45,239 bases of DNA from an uncultured Bacteroidota bacterium (GTDB lineage: Bacteria > Bacteroidota > Bacteroidia > Bacteroidales > WCHB1-69): NCBI GenBank assembly GCA_902774175.1, contig CACYHG010000011.1, forward strand, positions 1 through 45,239, in the 5' to 3' direction. Below, piece after piece: positions 22,040 to 29,720 of this stretch. Under the pieces are notes generated by a model. The model searched no databases and was not told where the DNA came from. It saw only the letters and a program-made list of their open reading frames with translations. A program made the position numbers and the translations under genes. Within the stretch, counting starts at the first letter, position 1; each line of letters begins with the position of its first letter.

Positions 22040-23621
22040 CATACGACTGCTGCTGCTTGGCGCGGCATACATTTTCGCCTTCGGCACCCTGCCGGCGCAG
22101 ACCGACATCCCGTTCAATGACGAATGCACCACCATAACCGTAGGCAAAAAAGCCTCCGACGACGGTTCGGTGCGCACCTCCCACACGGACGACAGCCACC
22201 GTTCCCGCACCGACATCAGTGTGGTGCCGGCCCAAGACCATCCGAAGGGGGCGACCGTCACCATGATGTGGCGGCGTTGGGCCAAGGCGGGTTCCACACC
22301 CATGCCCTCCTACCAGGATGTCCCCATCGGGACGATTCCGCAGGTGCCGCACACCTTCAAATACTTCAACACAGCCTACCCCTGCCTGAACGAGCACCAG
22401 TTAGCCATCGGCGAATCAACCATCGGCGGGCGGGCAAGCCTGAAGTCGGACAGCGGCCTCATCGAATGCCAGACGCTCTGCATGCTGCTGATGCAGCGTT
22501 GCAGCACCGCCCGCGACGCCATCCGCACTGCTGACACCCTAACAAAAAAATATGGTTGGCGCGATGCAGGCGAATGCCTCACCATTGCCGACCGCAACGA
22601 GGTGTGGCATCTTGAAATCTACGGCCCGGGCAAGGGCAGGCGTGGTGCGCTCTGGGTGGCGCAGCGGGTGCCTGACGACCACATCGCCGTCAATGCCAAC
22701 GCCAGCACCATCAAGGAGATCGACCCAAAGAACAGCGACTATTTCCTCTGCTCCGACAACATCTACCAATTGGCTTTGGACAGCGGCTGGTGGAAAGAGG
22801 GCGAACCCTTCCGCTTCTGCTACGTGTATGCGCCGGAGTCGCGCCAGCTGATTGCCGCCCGCCGACGCGAATGGCGGGTGTTCGACCTGCTGGCCCCCTC
22901 GCTTAAGCTGGACCCCAATATGGAAAACTACCCCTTCTCCGTCAGACCGGACACTCTGGTCACCATGGAAGCTATGATGCGCGTGTTCCGCGATTTCTAT
23001 GAAGGCACCCCTTACGACCTGCGAAAGAACATCACCGTGACCGGAAAGGAGGGCAAGACAGTGATTTCTCCCATGGCCAACCCCTTCATGGGTGTGGACG
23101 AGCTGCGGCTGCACAAGGTCAACGGCGGCTGGAACGAGTACGGAGAACGCTGCATTGCGGTCCGCTTCACCGTATATGGCACAATAATCCAATGCCGCGA
23201 CTGGCTTCCGGATGAGATCGGCGGCCTGCTCTGGTTCGCGTTGGACAATGTTGCCTCATCGGTGTACGTCCCGATTTACGCGGGCGTGACCGACCTGCCT
23301 TCAACATACAAGACCGATGCGCGTCTCACAGGCTTCAGCAAGGAGGCGGCATGGTGGGGGTTCAACCGCGTGGGAACCCTGGCGATGCAGCGTTGGGGCG
23401 ACATGCGCAGGGACATTGAGGCGGTGTGGAAACCGTTTGAGAAGAACCTGCTGCAGCAGCAACCCTCCATTGAGGCGGAGGCTCTGCAGCTCTACCGGAA
23501 AAACCCGAAAAAATGCGCCGCCTTCCTGACAGGCTACACCAACGAATGGTGCGACAAGGCCGTTGAGGCGGCCTGGAAGCTGGGCGACGACATCTGGACA
23601 CGTTACGATGAACTCTGGTAA
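22032..23621 (+). CDS. Secreted C69 family dipeptidase
   Basis: A 529-residue member of peptidase family C69 (PepD-like, N-terminal nucleophile hydrolases). A signal peptide ends near PAQ (residue 23). The nucleophile is probably Cys32, exposed after removal of a short propeptide, in ECTTITVGKKASDDGS; the second block NEHQLAIGEST and the later WHLEIYGPGKG and VNANASTI segments match the family. It likely cleaves dipeptides in the periplasm. Coupled to the WG-repeat gene by an 8-base overlap and followed by purN after 10 bases. Confidence 0.93.
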   Translation: MNNIRLLLLGAAYIFAFGTLPAQTDIPFNDECTTITVGKKASDDGSVRTSHTDDSHRSRTDISVVPAQDHPKGATVTMMWRRWAKAGSTPMPSYQDVPIGTIPQVPHTFKYFNTAYPCLNEHQLAIGESTIGGRASLKSDSGLIECQTLCMLLMQRCSTARDAIRTADTLTKKYGWRDAGECLTIADRNEVWHLEIYGPGKGRRGALWVAQRVPDDHIAVNANASTIKEIDPKNSDYFLCSDNIYQLALDSGWWKEGEPFRFCYVYAPESRQLIAARRREWRVFDLLAPSLKLDPNMENYPFSVRPDTLVTMEAMMRVFRDFYEGTPYDLRKNITVTGKEGKTVISPMANPFMGVDELRLHKVNGGWNEYGERCIAVRFTVYGTIIQCRDWLPDEIGGLLWFALDNVASSVYVPIYAGVTDLPSTYKTDARLTGFSKEAAWWGFNRVGTLAMQRWGDMRRDIEAVWKPFEKNLLQQQPSIEAEALQLYRKNPKKCAAFLTGYTNEWCDKAVEAAWKLGDDIWTRYDELW

Positions 23622-23631
23622 AAAAATTGAA

Positions 23632-24198
23632 ATGAAAAACATAGTTATATTTGCCTCCGGCAACGGCACCAACGCGCAATGCATAGCCGAATATTTCAAA
23701 GACCGGAACGACGTGCGCATCCCGCTGCTGCTATGCAACAAAAAGAATGCCTATGTGTTCGAGAGGGCCAGGAATCTGGGCATACCCTCCCGGCTGGTCA
23801 CGCGGGAGGAATTCCATTCCGACAGCCTGACTGAGGAGCTGCTGCGGATACCCGCCGACCTGATTGTGCTGGCCGGTTTCCTGTGGCTTGTTCCGGAAAA
23901 GATGGTCAGGGCGTTCCCGAAACGCATCGTCAACATACACCCAGCACTGCTGCCAAAATACGGCGGCAAAGGGATGTACGGCGACCGTGTGCATGAGGCG
24001 GTGATTGAAGCGAAAGAGAAACAGTCCGGCATCACCATTCATCTGATTGACGAGGAATACGACAAGGGGACGACCCTGTTCCAGGCCACCTGCCCTGTGG
24101 AGGTTTCGGACACTCCCGACAGCCTTGCGCAAAAAATCCACCAACTGGAACACCGCCATTTCCCCGAAGTGATTGACCGTTATCTGAACACGCTATGA
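23632..24198 (+). CDS. purN: Phosphoribosylglycinamide formyltransferase
   Basis: A 188-residue GAR transformylase of purine synthesis, using 10-formyl-THF. Key motifs are ASGNGTN at the start (phosphate binding), LAGFLWLVP, the catalytic NIHPALLPKYGGKGMYG with Asn and His, and SGITIHLIDEEYDKG with the catalytic Asp. I begin at 23632 (MKNIVIF), the family start; the frame is open upstream inside the dipeptidase gene. Its stop overlaps the next start as ATGA. It is a metabolic gene inside an envelope-related unit. Confidence 0.96.
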   Translation: MKNIVIFASGNGTNAQCIAEYFKDRNDVRIPLLLCNKKNAYVFERARNLGIPSRLVTREEFHSDSLTEELLRIPADLIVLAGFLWLVPEKMVRAFPKRIVNIHPALLPKYGGKGMYGDRVHEAVIEAKEKQSGITIHLIDEEYDKGTTLFQATCPVEVSDTPDSLAQKIHQLEHRHFPEVIDRYLNTL

Positions 24199-25430
24199 TC
24201 CGGCACAACCTTCTGCTGATATTGGTCCCACTGCTGCTTTGCGGATGCACGCACGCGCAACCGACCGAACCGCCGGTCATGGGCAAATACCGCATCCTCC
24301 TCCGCGACGTGACCGACAAGGATATCAGGGTCGGGGCGGCACGCACCCAAATTTACCTTCCATACCTGCAAGGGAAAAAGGTGGCCGTATGCGCCAACCA
24401 CACAGCCATGGTGGGCGGGACGCACCTTGTGGACACGCTGCACAGCCTTGGGGTTGACATTGTGAGGATTTTCGCTCCGGAGCACGGTTTCCGCGGTGAG
24501 GCGGAGGCGGGGAAAAGCATTGCCGACGGCAAGGACACCCGCACTGGCATCCCGATTGTATCACTTTACGGAAAGCACAAGAAACCAACACCGGAGGACA
24601 TGAAGGGCATACAGGTGGTGATTTTCGACATCCAGGATGTCGGGGCTCGTTTCTACACATATATCTCCACCCTGCACTACCTGATGGAGGCGGCCGCCGA
24701 AAACAACGTGAAGGTGCTGGTGCTTGACCGTCCCAACCCGAACGGCTTCTGGGTGGACGGGCCGGTGCTGGACCGCAAATACGCCTCCTTTGTCGGGATG
24801 GACCCAATTCCGGTCGTGCACGGCATGACCGTCGGGGAATATGCCCTGATGCTCAACGGGGAAAAGTGGCTTTCAAACGGTGTGCAGTGCGACTTGAAGA
24901 TTGTGAATGTGGAGCGGTACGACCACGCTCTGCGCTACCAGCTGCCAATCGCACCTTCGCCAAACCTGCCATCAATGGAAGCGGTATACCTCTACCCCAC
25001 ACTCTGCCTGTTTGAAGGCACGCCGCTGAGCGTCGGTCGCGGCACGGACAAGCCATTCCGGCTGCTCGGCTATCCGGGATGTCCGGACGGCACCACCCGG
25101 TTCACTCCCGTAAGCAAACCGGGAATCGCGGCGCACCCTCCGTTTGAGAACCGCGCCTGCGACGGCTTCGACTTGAGCGACTTCTCACTCAAGGTAATGA
25201 AGAACAAACCGTTCATACATATTGACCTACTGATTGAAATGTACCGCAGCTATCCTGACAAGCAGAAATTTTTCCTGCCGGTCTTCACAAAACTTGCAGG
25301 AAGCCCGCAACTTCAGAAACAGATTGAAGCCGGACTTACCGCCGGAGAGATAAGGGAATCATGGCAGGAAGATCTGGAGGCCTTCAAGAAGATACGGAAA
25401 AAATACCTTTTATACCCCGATTTTGAATAG
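24195..25430 (+). CDS. Exo-beta-N-acetylmuramidase NamZ-like lipoprotein (DUF1343)
   Basis: A 411-residue DUF1343 protein. Characterised members (NamZ) release N-acetylmuramic acid from the non-reducing end of peptidoglycan fragments. The blocks VCANHTAMV, FAPEHGFRGEAEAG, SLYGKHKKPT, FDIQDVGARFYTY and LDRPNPNG are the family signature. The N-terminus is lipoprotein-like: a hydrophobic stretch with Cys18 in LLCGC. It would act in the periplasm or at the outer membrane. The ATG overlaps the purN stop by 4 bases. Confidence 0.92.
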   Translation: MIRHNLLLILVPLLLCGCTHAQPTEPPVMGKYRILLRDVTDKDIRVGAARTQIYLPYLQGKKVAVCANHTAMVGGTHLVDTLHSLGVDIVRIFAPEHGFRGEAEAGKSIADGKDTRTGIPIVSLYGKHKKPTPEDMKGIQVVIFDIQDVGARFYTYISTLHYLMEAAAENNVKVLVLDRPNPNGFWVDGPVLDRKYASFVGMDPIPVVHGMTVGEYALMLNGEKWLSNGVQCDLKIVNVERYDHALRYQLPIAPSPNLPSMEAVYLYPTLCLFEGTPLSVGRGTDKPFRLLGYPGCPDGTTRFTPVSKPGIAAHPPFENRACDGFDLSDFSLKVMKNKPFIHIDLLIEMYRSYPDKQKFFLPVFTKLAGSPQLQKQIEAGLTAGEIRESWQEDLEAFKKIRKKYLLYPDFE

Positions 25431-25431
25431 C

Positions 25432-26025
25432 ATGGAGGCATTGAGGAGCATCGATCTTGACATTTTCTTCTGGATAAACGGACACCACACCCCGTTTCTG
25501 GATGCGGTTATGTATCCGCTGACACACATCGGATATTGGCTGCCACTTATCCTCCTCGCGCTCTTTTTCCTTTTCAGGCACTACAGGAAAAAAACATGGG
25601 TGCCACTGTTCCTTTTCGCGCTCTGCATACTCTGCACCGACCGCACTTCGGTGATGATAAAGAATCAGGTACAGCGTCCCCGCCCCACACACAATACGGA
25701 AATAATGGAGATGGTGCATGTGCACACATACCCCGATGGCAGCGAGTACCGCGGAGGGCATTACAGCTTCCCCTCCTCCCACGCTGCCAACAGTTTCGGC
25801 CTGACGGTGCTGCTTATCGCCTTTTTCCTCCCCATCACACGCCACGCATGGTGGATTTTCCCCTTGTGGGCGCTTATCTTCTGCTATACGCGCATGTACC
25901 TGGGCGTGCACTACCCTTCCGACATCTTTTGCGGAGCGGTGCTCGGACTGGTTTGCGGCAGCATGGTGCTGCTGCTGTACCGCCTTGGCATTCACATAAG
26001 GAAACGACAAACTGACAATCAATAA
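25432..26025 (+). CDS. PAP2 family membrane phosphatase
   Basis: A 197-residue protein with about five membrane segments and the complete three-part acid phosphatase signature: KNQVQRPRP, YSFPSSHAAN with the catalytic His, and RMYLGVHYPSDI. Relatives dephosphorylate undecaprenyl diphosphate or lipid phosphates on the outer face of the inner membrane. I begin at the ATG at 25432, one base after the NamZ stop; the TTG three codons earlier is less likely. Next to a muramidase it may serve undecaprenyl phosphate recycling, but PgpB-like roles cannot be excluded. Confidence 0.92.
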   Translation: MEALRSIDLDIFFWINGHHTPFLDAVMYPLTHIGYWLPLILLALFFLFRHYRKKTWVPLFLFALCILCTDRTSVMIKNQVQRPRPTHNTEIMEMVHVHTYPDGSEYRGGHYSFPSSHAANSFGLTVLLIAFFLPITRHAWWIFPLWALIFCYTRMYLGVHYPSDIFCGAVLGLVCGSMVLLLYRLGIHIRKRQTDNQ

Positions 26026-26049
26026 ATAATCACTTAAATATTTTATAAG

Positions 26050-26958
26050 ATGAGCATTACGAAATTGGACCAAATGGTCGAGTTAGTGAAATCAAAACCG
26101 AGAAAACGTCTGGTCGCCGCCTACGCGAATGACGCGCACACCATTGAAGCCGTATACAATGCGGTAAGCCAGGGGATTGTGGATGCAACGCTGGTGGGTG
26201 ACGAGGAGACCATCAAAAAGGTCTGCAAGGAGCACAACTTTGATGTGACAAAATTCGAGATTGTGCAGGAGGCCGACGAGAACAAGGCCGGCGGAAAAGC
26301 GGTTGCCCTCATCAACGAAGGCAAGGGCGATGTGCTGATGAAAGGTCTGCTGAGCACCGACAAGTACATGCGCGCCATCCTCAACAAGGAGAAAGGTCTG
26401 ATGCCCGGACCCAAGGCTGTGCTGTCGCATGTGACCATCATTGAGACCCCGAAATATGACAAGCTGATCATCTGCGGAGACGTGGCCGTGATTCCGGCTC
26501 CGGATCTGAACCAGAAGATTGCCATCACCAACAACATGATCAACACCGCACATGCGTTGGGCATCGAAACACCGAAAGTGGCCATACTGGCCGCCACCGA
26601 GCAGATGCTTCCCGGCATGCAGGCCTGCGTGGATGCCGCCATCATCGCAAAGAAAGGCGACAGGGGTGAATTCAAGAACGCCTGTGTGGACGGTCCTTTG
26701 GCCTTGGATGTGGCTTTGGACAAGGAGAGTGCCGGTATCAAGAAGCTGAAGGGCGAAGTGGCCGGACAGGCCGACTGCCTCGTGTTCCCGAACATCGAGT
26801 CCGGAAATGTCTTCTACAAGAGCAACACCAAGCTGGCCGGTGCCGAGTTGGCGGCAATGGTCTGCGGCGCACGGGTCCCCTGCGTGCTGACCTCCCGCGG
26901 CGACACCGCCAAGACAAAGAGCTATTCCATCGCCTTGGCCGCACTGATGGCAAAATAA
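26050..26958 (+). CDS. ptb: Phosphate butyryltransferase / phosphate acetyltransferase family
   Basis: A 302-residue acyl-CoA:phosphate acyltransferase that forms acyl phosphate. The motifs LMKGLLSTDKYMRAILN, GDVAVIPAPDLNQK, AILAATEQMLPGM and DGPLALDVALD match Ptb rather than the longer Pta. Ptb normally works with butyrate kinase (buk), often the next gene; here no kinase follows, and a terminator comes 16 bases later. It is 24 bases after the PAP2 gene with no promoter box between. Substrate (butyryl, branched or acetyl) is not decided by sequence. Confidence 0.9.
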   Translation: MSITKLDQMVELVKSKPRKRLVAAYANDAHTIEAVYNAVSQGIVDATLVGDEETIKKVCKEHNFDVTKFEIVQEADENKAGGKAVALINEGKGDVLMKGLLSTDKYMRAILNKEKGLMPGPKAVLSHVTIIETPKYDKLIICGDVAVIPAPDLNQKIAITNNMINTAHALGIETPKVAILAATEQMLPGMQACVDAAIIAKKGDRGEFKNACVDGPLALDVALDKESAGIKKLKGEVAGQADCLVFPNIESGNVFYKSNTKLAGAELAAMVCGARVPCVLTSRGDTAKTKSYSIALAALMAK

Positions 26959-26974
26959 ACAGAATAGCCCCCAC

Positions 26975-27006
26975 AAAAAAGGCGGATTTTCATCCGCCTT
27001 TTTTTC
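26975..27006. terminator. Bidirectional intrinsic terminator between convergent units
   Basis: A 13-bp perfect stem AAAAAAGGCGGAT (26975-26987) and ATCCGCCTTTTTT with a TTTC loop. It has T-runs on both sides, so it can stop the ptb transcript on the plus strand and that of the T9SS cargo gene on the minus strand, whose stop codon is only 2 bases beyond. Confidence 0.92.
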
Positions 27007-27007
27007 T

Positions 27008-27268
27008 TCACTCCACTTTCACAAACTTCAATACCTGCACGCCGTTTTTGGAGCGGTAGCGGACAAAGTAGGTGCCGCTGCTGTAGCGGCTGGTGTTGAT
27101 ACTCATCTCCGCATCTTCCATGGTGCGGTGCAGCAACACCCGCCCTATGGCATCCGTGATAATAATTTCACCGCCCAAATCCGAGGCATCTTCATTGCGC
27201 AGCAGAATGTAATCCTGCGCCGGATTGGGCTGCAACGTAAGCGTGGTGCGTTTCGGTTCCTTGACAGC
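27008..27268 (-). repeat. Duplicated T9SS sorting-domain segment (pair of 28171-28431)
   Basis: 261 bases including the stop codon that are closely similar, without gaps, to 28171-28431. Most differences are silent third positions. It encodes the T9SS sorting domain and the VKEPKRTTLTL lead-in. Confidence 0.85.
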
Positions 27269-28021
27269 CGCTCCTGTTTGATGACATCCGGTCGGTTTGT
27301 GAAGCATGAATTCGACGGTGTCGTCCTTATGCAGACAAAGCATGAGGGGTAAATATGAATCACCAGCCAACTTTGTATATCCTATTCCATAGGAAGGGCC
27401 AACTCCTTCTATAAAGGATAGTGGCAGACCATATCTCTTGCATACCCCATCGTTATCCTCGTAAAAAATAGATTTTCTATTTAAATATTGGAAATGTATA
27501 TGTTTGACCCCATTGGCATTAAACACCGTGTCCACTATAAGGGGATATCCCCACTCATAATAATAATAATCCAGCCAATTAGGCAAAAAGTAAGATTTCG
27601 GCAAAAACGGCAACCGGAAGGTGTCTCCATTATGCAATGACATGTCGCACAGCAGCACTTCGGTGTCCAGTTCAGGATAGTACCGGTAGAGTCGTCCTAA
27701 AACGGTGTCCTCCCTCAATATCCTTGTACCCCTAATGTCAAGTTTGTAGACCTTACCATTGTATTCCTTCTCTTTTCCATTAAACTCAAATTCATGGGTA
27801 CTGGATGGTCCGATATCTATTGGTTCCCCTTCGGGGTCAAAACTTACATCCACCACATATATTGCATACACCGTTCTGTTTTTCCCAAAGAATGACATAT
27901 ACGAAGTCCGATGCGGCAGGGTGTCGGACAGACTGTCGTTGTCGGAAGCTATTGTTGTCTTTGGCGTCTGTGCCTGCAAGCAGAATGGCAGGAAGCAAAG
28001 TAAATAAAGAAGTTTTTTCAT
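27008..28021 (-). CDS. Secreted T9SS cargo protein, copy A
   Basis: A 337-residue secreted protein. A signal peptide covers residues 1-18 (LLYLLCFLPFCLQAQ). Residues 19-50 (SDNDSLSDTLPHRTSY) and the C-terminal 80 match the neighbouring copy B. The C-terminus is a type A T9SS sorting domain (LQPNPAQDYILL, then DAIGRVL, then SSGTYFVRY), which sends the protein across the outer membrane. The middle contains a DMSLHNGDTFRLP and IEGVGPSYG block but no enzyme motif. I begin at the ATG at 28021. The function is unknown. Confidence 0.85.
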   Translation of the reverse strand: MKKLLYLLCFLPFCLQAQTPKTTIASDNDSLSDTLPHRTSYMSFFGKNRTVYAIYVVDVSFDPEGEPIDIGPSSTHEFEFNGKEKEYNGKVYKLDIRGTRILREDTVLGRLYRYYPELDTEVLLCDMSLHNGDTFRLPFLPKSYFLPNWLDYYYYEWGYPLIVDTVFNANGVKHIHFQYLNRKSIFYEDNDGVCKRYGLPLSFIEGVGPSYGIGYTKLAGDSYLPLMLCLHKDDTVEFMLHKPTGCHQTGAAVKEPKRTTLTLQPNPAQDYILLRNEDASDLGGEIIITDAIGRVLLHRTMEDAEMSINTSRYSSGTYFVRYRSKNGVQVLKFVKVE

Positions 28022-28124
28022 GGCTTGAACAATTAATATACGGCACCACAGCAAACAATCTATGGCTTGCCTGTTGGTTCCGGCGGTGCCGCACAACCGG
28101 AAACGCAGGAGGAAAATGCCGCTG

Positions 28125-28132
28125 CAAAGTTA
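28125..28132 (-). promoter_or_regulatory. -7 promoter box for T9SS cargo copy A
   Basis: TAACTTTG on the minus strand, 103 bases upstream of the start codon, preceded by TTTTTTGCC. The promoter of copy B (29313-29320) has the same box and flank. Confidence 0.55.
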
Positions 28133-28170
28133 GGCAAAAAACCGATAGGAAATGCAGGTTGTGAAAAAAA

Positions 28171-28431
28171 TCACTCCACCTTCACGAACTTCAATATCTG
28201 CACACCGTTTTTGGAACGGTAGCGGACAAAGTAGGTGCCGCTGCTGTAGCGGCTGGTGTTTATCCGCATCTCAGCCTGCTCCATGGTGCGGTGCAGCAGC
28301 ACCCGCCCGATGGCATCCGTAATGATTATTTCACCGCCCAAGTCGGAAGCATCCTCATTGCGCAGCAGAATGTAATCCTGCGCAGGATTGGGCTGCAATG
28401 TGAGCGTGGTGCGCTTCGGTTCCTTGACAGC
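28171..28431 (-). repeat. Duplicated T9SS sorting-domain segment (pair of 27008-27268)
   Basis: The second copy of the 261-base segment. A shorter similar pair also exists at the 5' ends of the two genes (about 27887-28021 and 29150-29286). Confidence 0.85.
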
Positions 28432-29286
28432 ATTATAAAACCAACCAGGACCTCCCCCTTTTCTACACCCCCATGCTGAGCTGGTCATAAAATCCAATGT
28501 GTCATCCTTATAGACACAAAGCAAAAATGGAAGTTCATCATATACGGTCGATACCCTACCTAATGGTCCACAAGTAGGACCTATTCCCTCGATGAAATAG
28601 AGTGTAAGATTATCATGCCACCAAGGTTCTGTAGCATATATGCTATTACTTTTTATCAATTCAAACCGGATTATTTTCCTGTTGTCCAAATAATATACGG
28701 AATCCACTATCCAACGACGTCCCTTTCCATTATAATTCTCAATATCAGGGAGCCGGAAAGTGTCTCCCATCATCAGCGACATATCACACCAGAGCGCTTC
28801 TATGGAATCGTTATATAGTCTGTATAACCTACCGTTAACAGTGTCCTCTCCAATAACACTCCTGTATGCATGTCCATTATATGTAAAAGTATCAGAAGCG
28901 TATTTCAAATAATATGAATTAACATACAACCAATATGACAATTTTCCATGGATTTTATTAGTTAGAATGGTATAATTAATGGTATCATCATCTAACAAAC
29001 ACGATTTTTGCTGTCTTTTGACAGCAGAAACAAATGAGCTGCTTTCCATATCGTCCAACAGTCCGGATAATTGATCCAGACTGTCCGAAACAGATGGACA
29101 AAAATTAAATTGAACCCATGAGGCCAATGTCCATACTGTCTTGTTTTTTCCGAAAAAAGACTGATACGAAGTCCGGTGCGGCAGGGTGTCGGACAGACTG
29201 TCGTTGTCGGAAACTATTGTGGTCTTTGGTGTCTGTGCCTGTAAACAAAGCGGCAGACAGAGCAATGTGAAAAGAAGTTTCTTCAT
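28171..29286 (-). CDS. Secreted T9SS cargo protein, copy B
   Basis: A 371-residue paralogue of copy A, with signal peptide (LLFTLLCLPLCLQAQ), the same N-terminal segment and almost the same type A sorting domain. The middle (about residues 60-285) is related but strongly diverged: it keeps CDMSLMMGDTFRLP, an FIEGIGPTCG block and LCVYKDDTLDFM, and has extra Cys, Trp and Gly near the sorting domain. No catalytic motif was seen. I begin at the ATG at 29286; the upstream TTG is unlikely. Perhaps a surface adhesin or binding protein. Confidence 0.85.
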   Translation of the reverse strand: MKKLLFTLLCLPLCLQAQTPKTTIVSDNDSLSDTLPHRTSYQSFFGKNKTVWTLASWVQFNFCPSVSDSLDQLSGLLDDMESSSFVSAVKRQQKSCLLDDDTINYTILTNKIHGKLSYWLYVNSYYLKYASDTFTYNGHAYRSVIGEDTVNGRLYRLYNDSIEALWCDMSLMMGDTFRLPDIENYNGKGRRWIVDSVYYLDNRKIIRFELIKSNSIYATEPWWHDNLTLYFIEGIGPTCGPLGRVSTVYDELPFLLCVYKDDTLDFMTSSAWGCRKGGGPGWFYNAVKEPKRTTLTLQPNPAQDYILLRNEDASDLGGEIIITDAIGRVLLHRTMEQAEMRINTSRYSSGTYFVRYRSKNGVQILKFVKVE

Positions 29287-29312
29287 GATAAACAATGTCA
29301 GATTTTAGTTTG

Positions 29313-29320
29313 CAAAGTTA
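29313..29320 (-). promoter_or_regulatory. -7 promoter box for T9SS cargo copy B
   Basis: TAACTTTG on the minus strand, 26 bases before the start codon, preceded by TTTTTTGAC. Confidence 0.55.
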
Positions 29321-29354
29321 GTCAAAAAAGGGATAGGAAAAGCGTACTGCAAAC

Positions 29355-29386
29355 AAAAAAGAGGATGCCGGATGGCATCCTCTTTT
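29355..29386 (-). terminator. Intrinsic terminator of the rpoBC operon
   Basis: A 13-bp perfect stem AAAAGAGGATGCC (29357-29369) and GGCATCCTCTTTT (29374-29386) with a GGAT loop, ending on the minus strand in a T-run. It lies 11 bases after the DUF3467 stop codon. Confidence 0.92.
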
Positions 29387-29397
29387 GCTTCAGTTGT

Positions 29398-29718
29398 TCA
29401 GGCCTGACCCTGGTTCCCGCCGAAATTCAGCGGCGGAAGCGCCGGCCCGGAATCCACCCGGATTTCCCCGTTGTAGGATTCGAACCGCTGGATATTGTCC
29501 TGCAGTGCCAGCAGCAGCCGCTTGGCATGCTGCGGCGTAAGAATGATTCGTGATTTCACATTCCCCTTGGTCATACCCGGCATGATGTTCACAAAATCCA
29601 GGATGAACTCGGAATTGGAATGGGTGATGATGGCCAGATTGGCGTAGGTGCCTTCAGCCACAGCATCGCTTACACCGATGTCGATCTTCTGTTCGGTATG
29701 GTTGTTGAACTCCTCCAT
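29398..29718 (-). CDS. DUF3467 protein
   Basis: A 106-residue acidic soluble protein of DUF3467, a small beta-rich family of unknown function common after rpoC in Bacteroidota. Visible blocks are EGTYANLAIITHSNSEFILDF, which gives the family start, and SRIILTPQHAKRLLLALQDNI. It starts 2 bases after the rpoC stop and precedes the terminator, so it is made at the level of RNA polymerase. A role linked to transcription is plausible but unproven. Confidence 0.9.
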   Translation of the reverse strand: MEEFNNHTEQKIDIGVSDAVAEGTYANLAIITHSNSEFILDFVNIMPGMTKGNVKSRIILTPQHAKRLLLALQDNIQRFESYNGEIRVDSGPALPPLNFGGNQGQA

Positions 29719-29720
29719 GA

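Noticed and set aside
29321-29334. Third partial copy of the 17-bp repeat (GTCAAAAAAGGGA)
   Set aside because: Only 13 bases match and they belong to the recurring promoter flank TTTTTTGAC; it is not evidence of another insertion.
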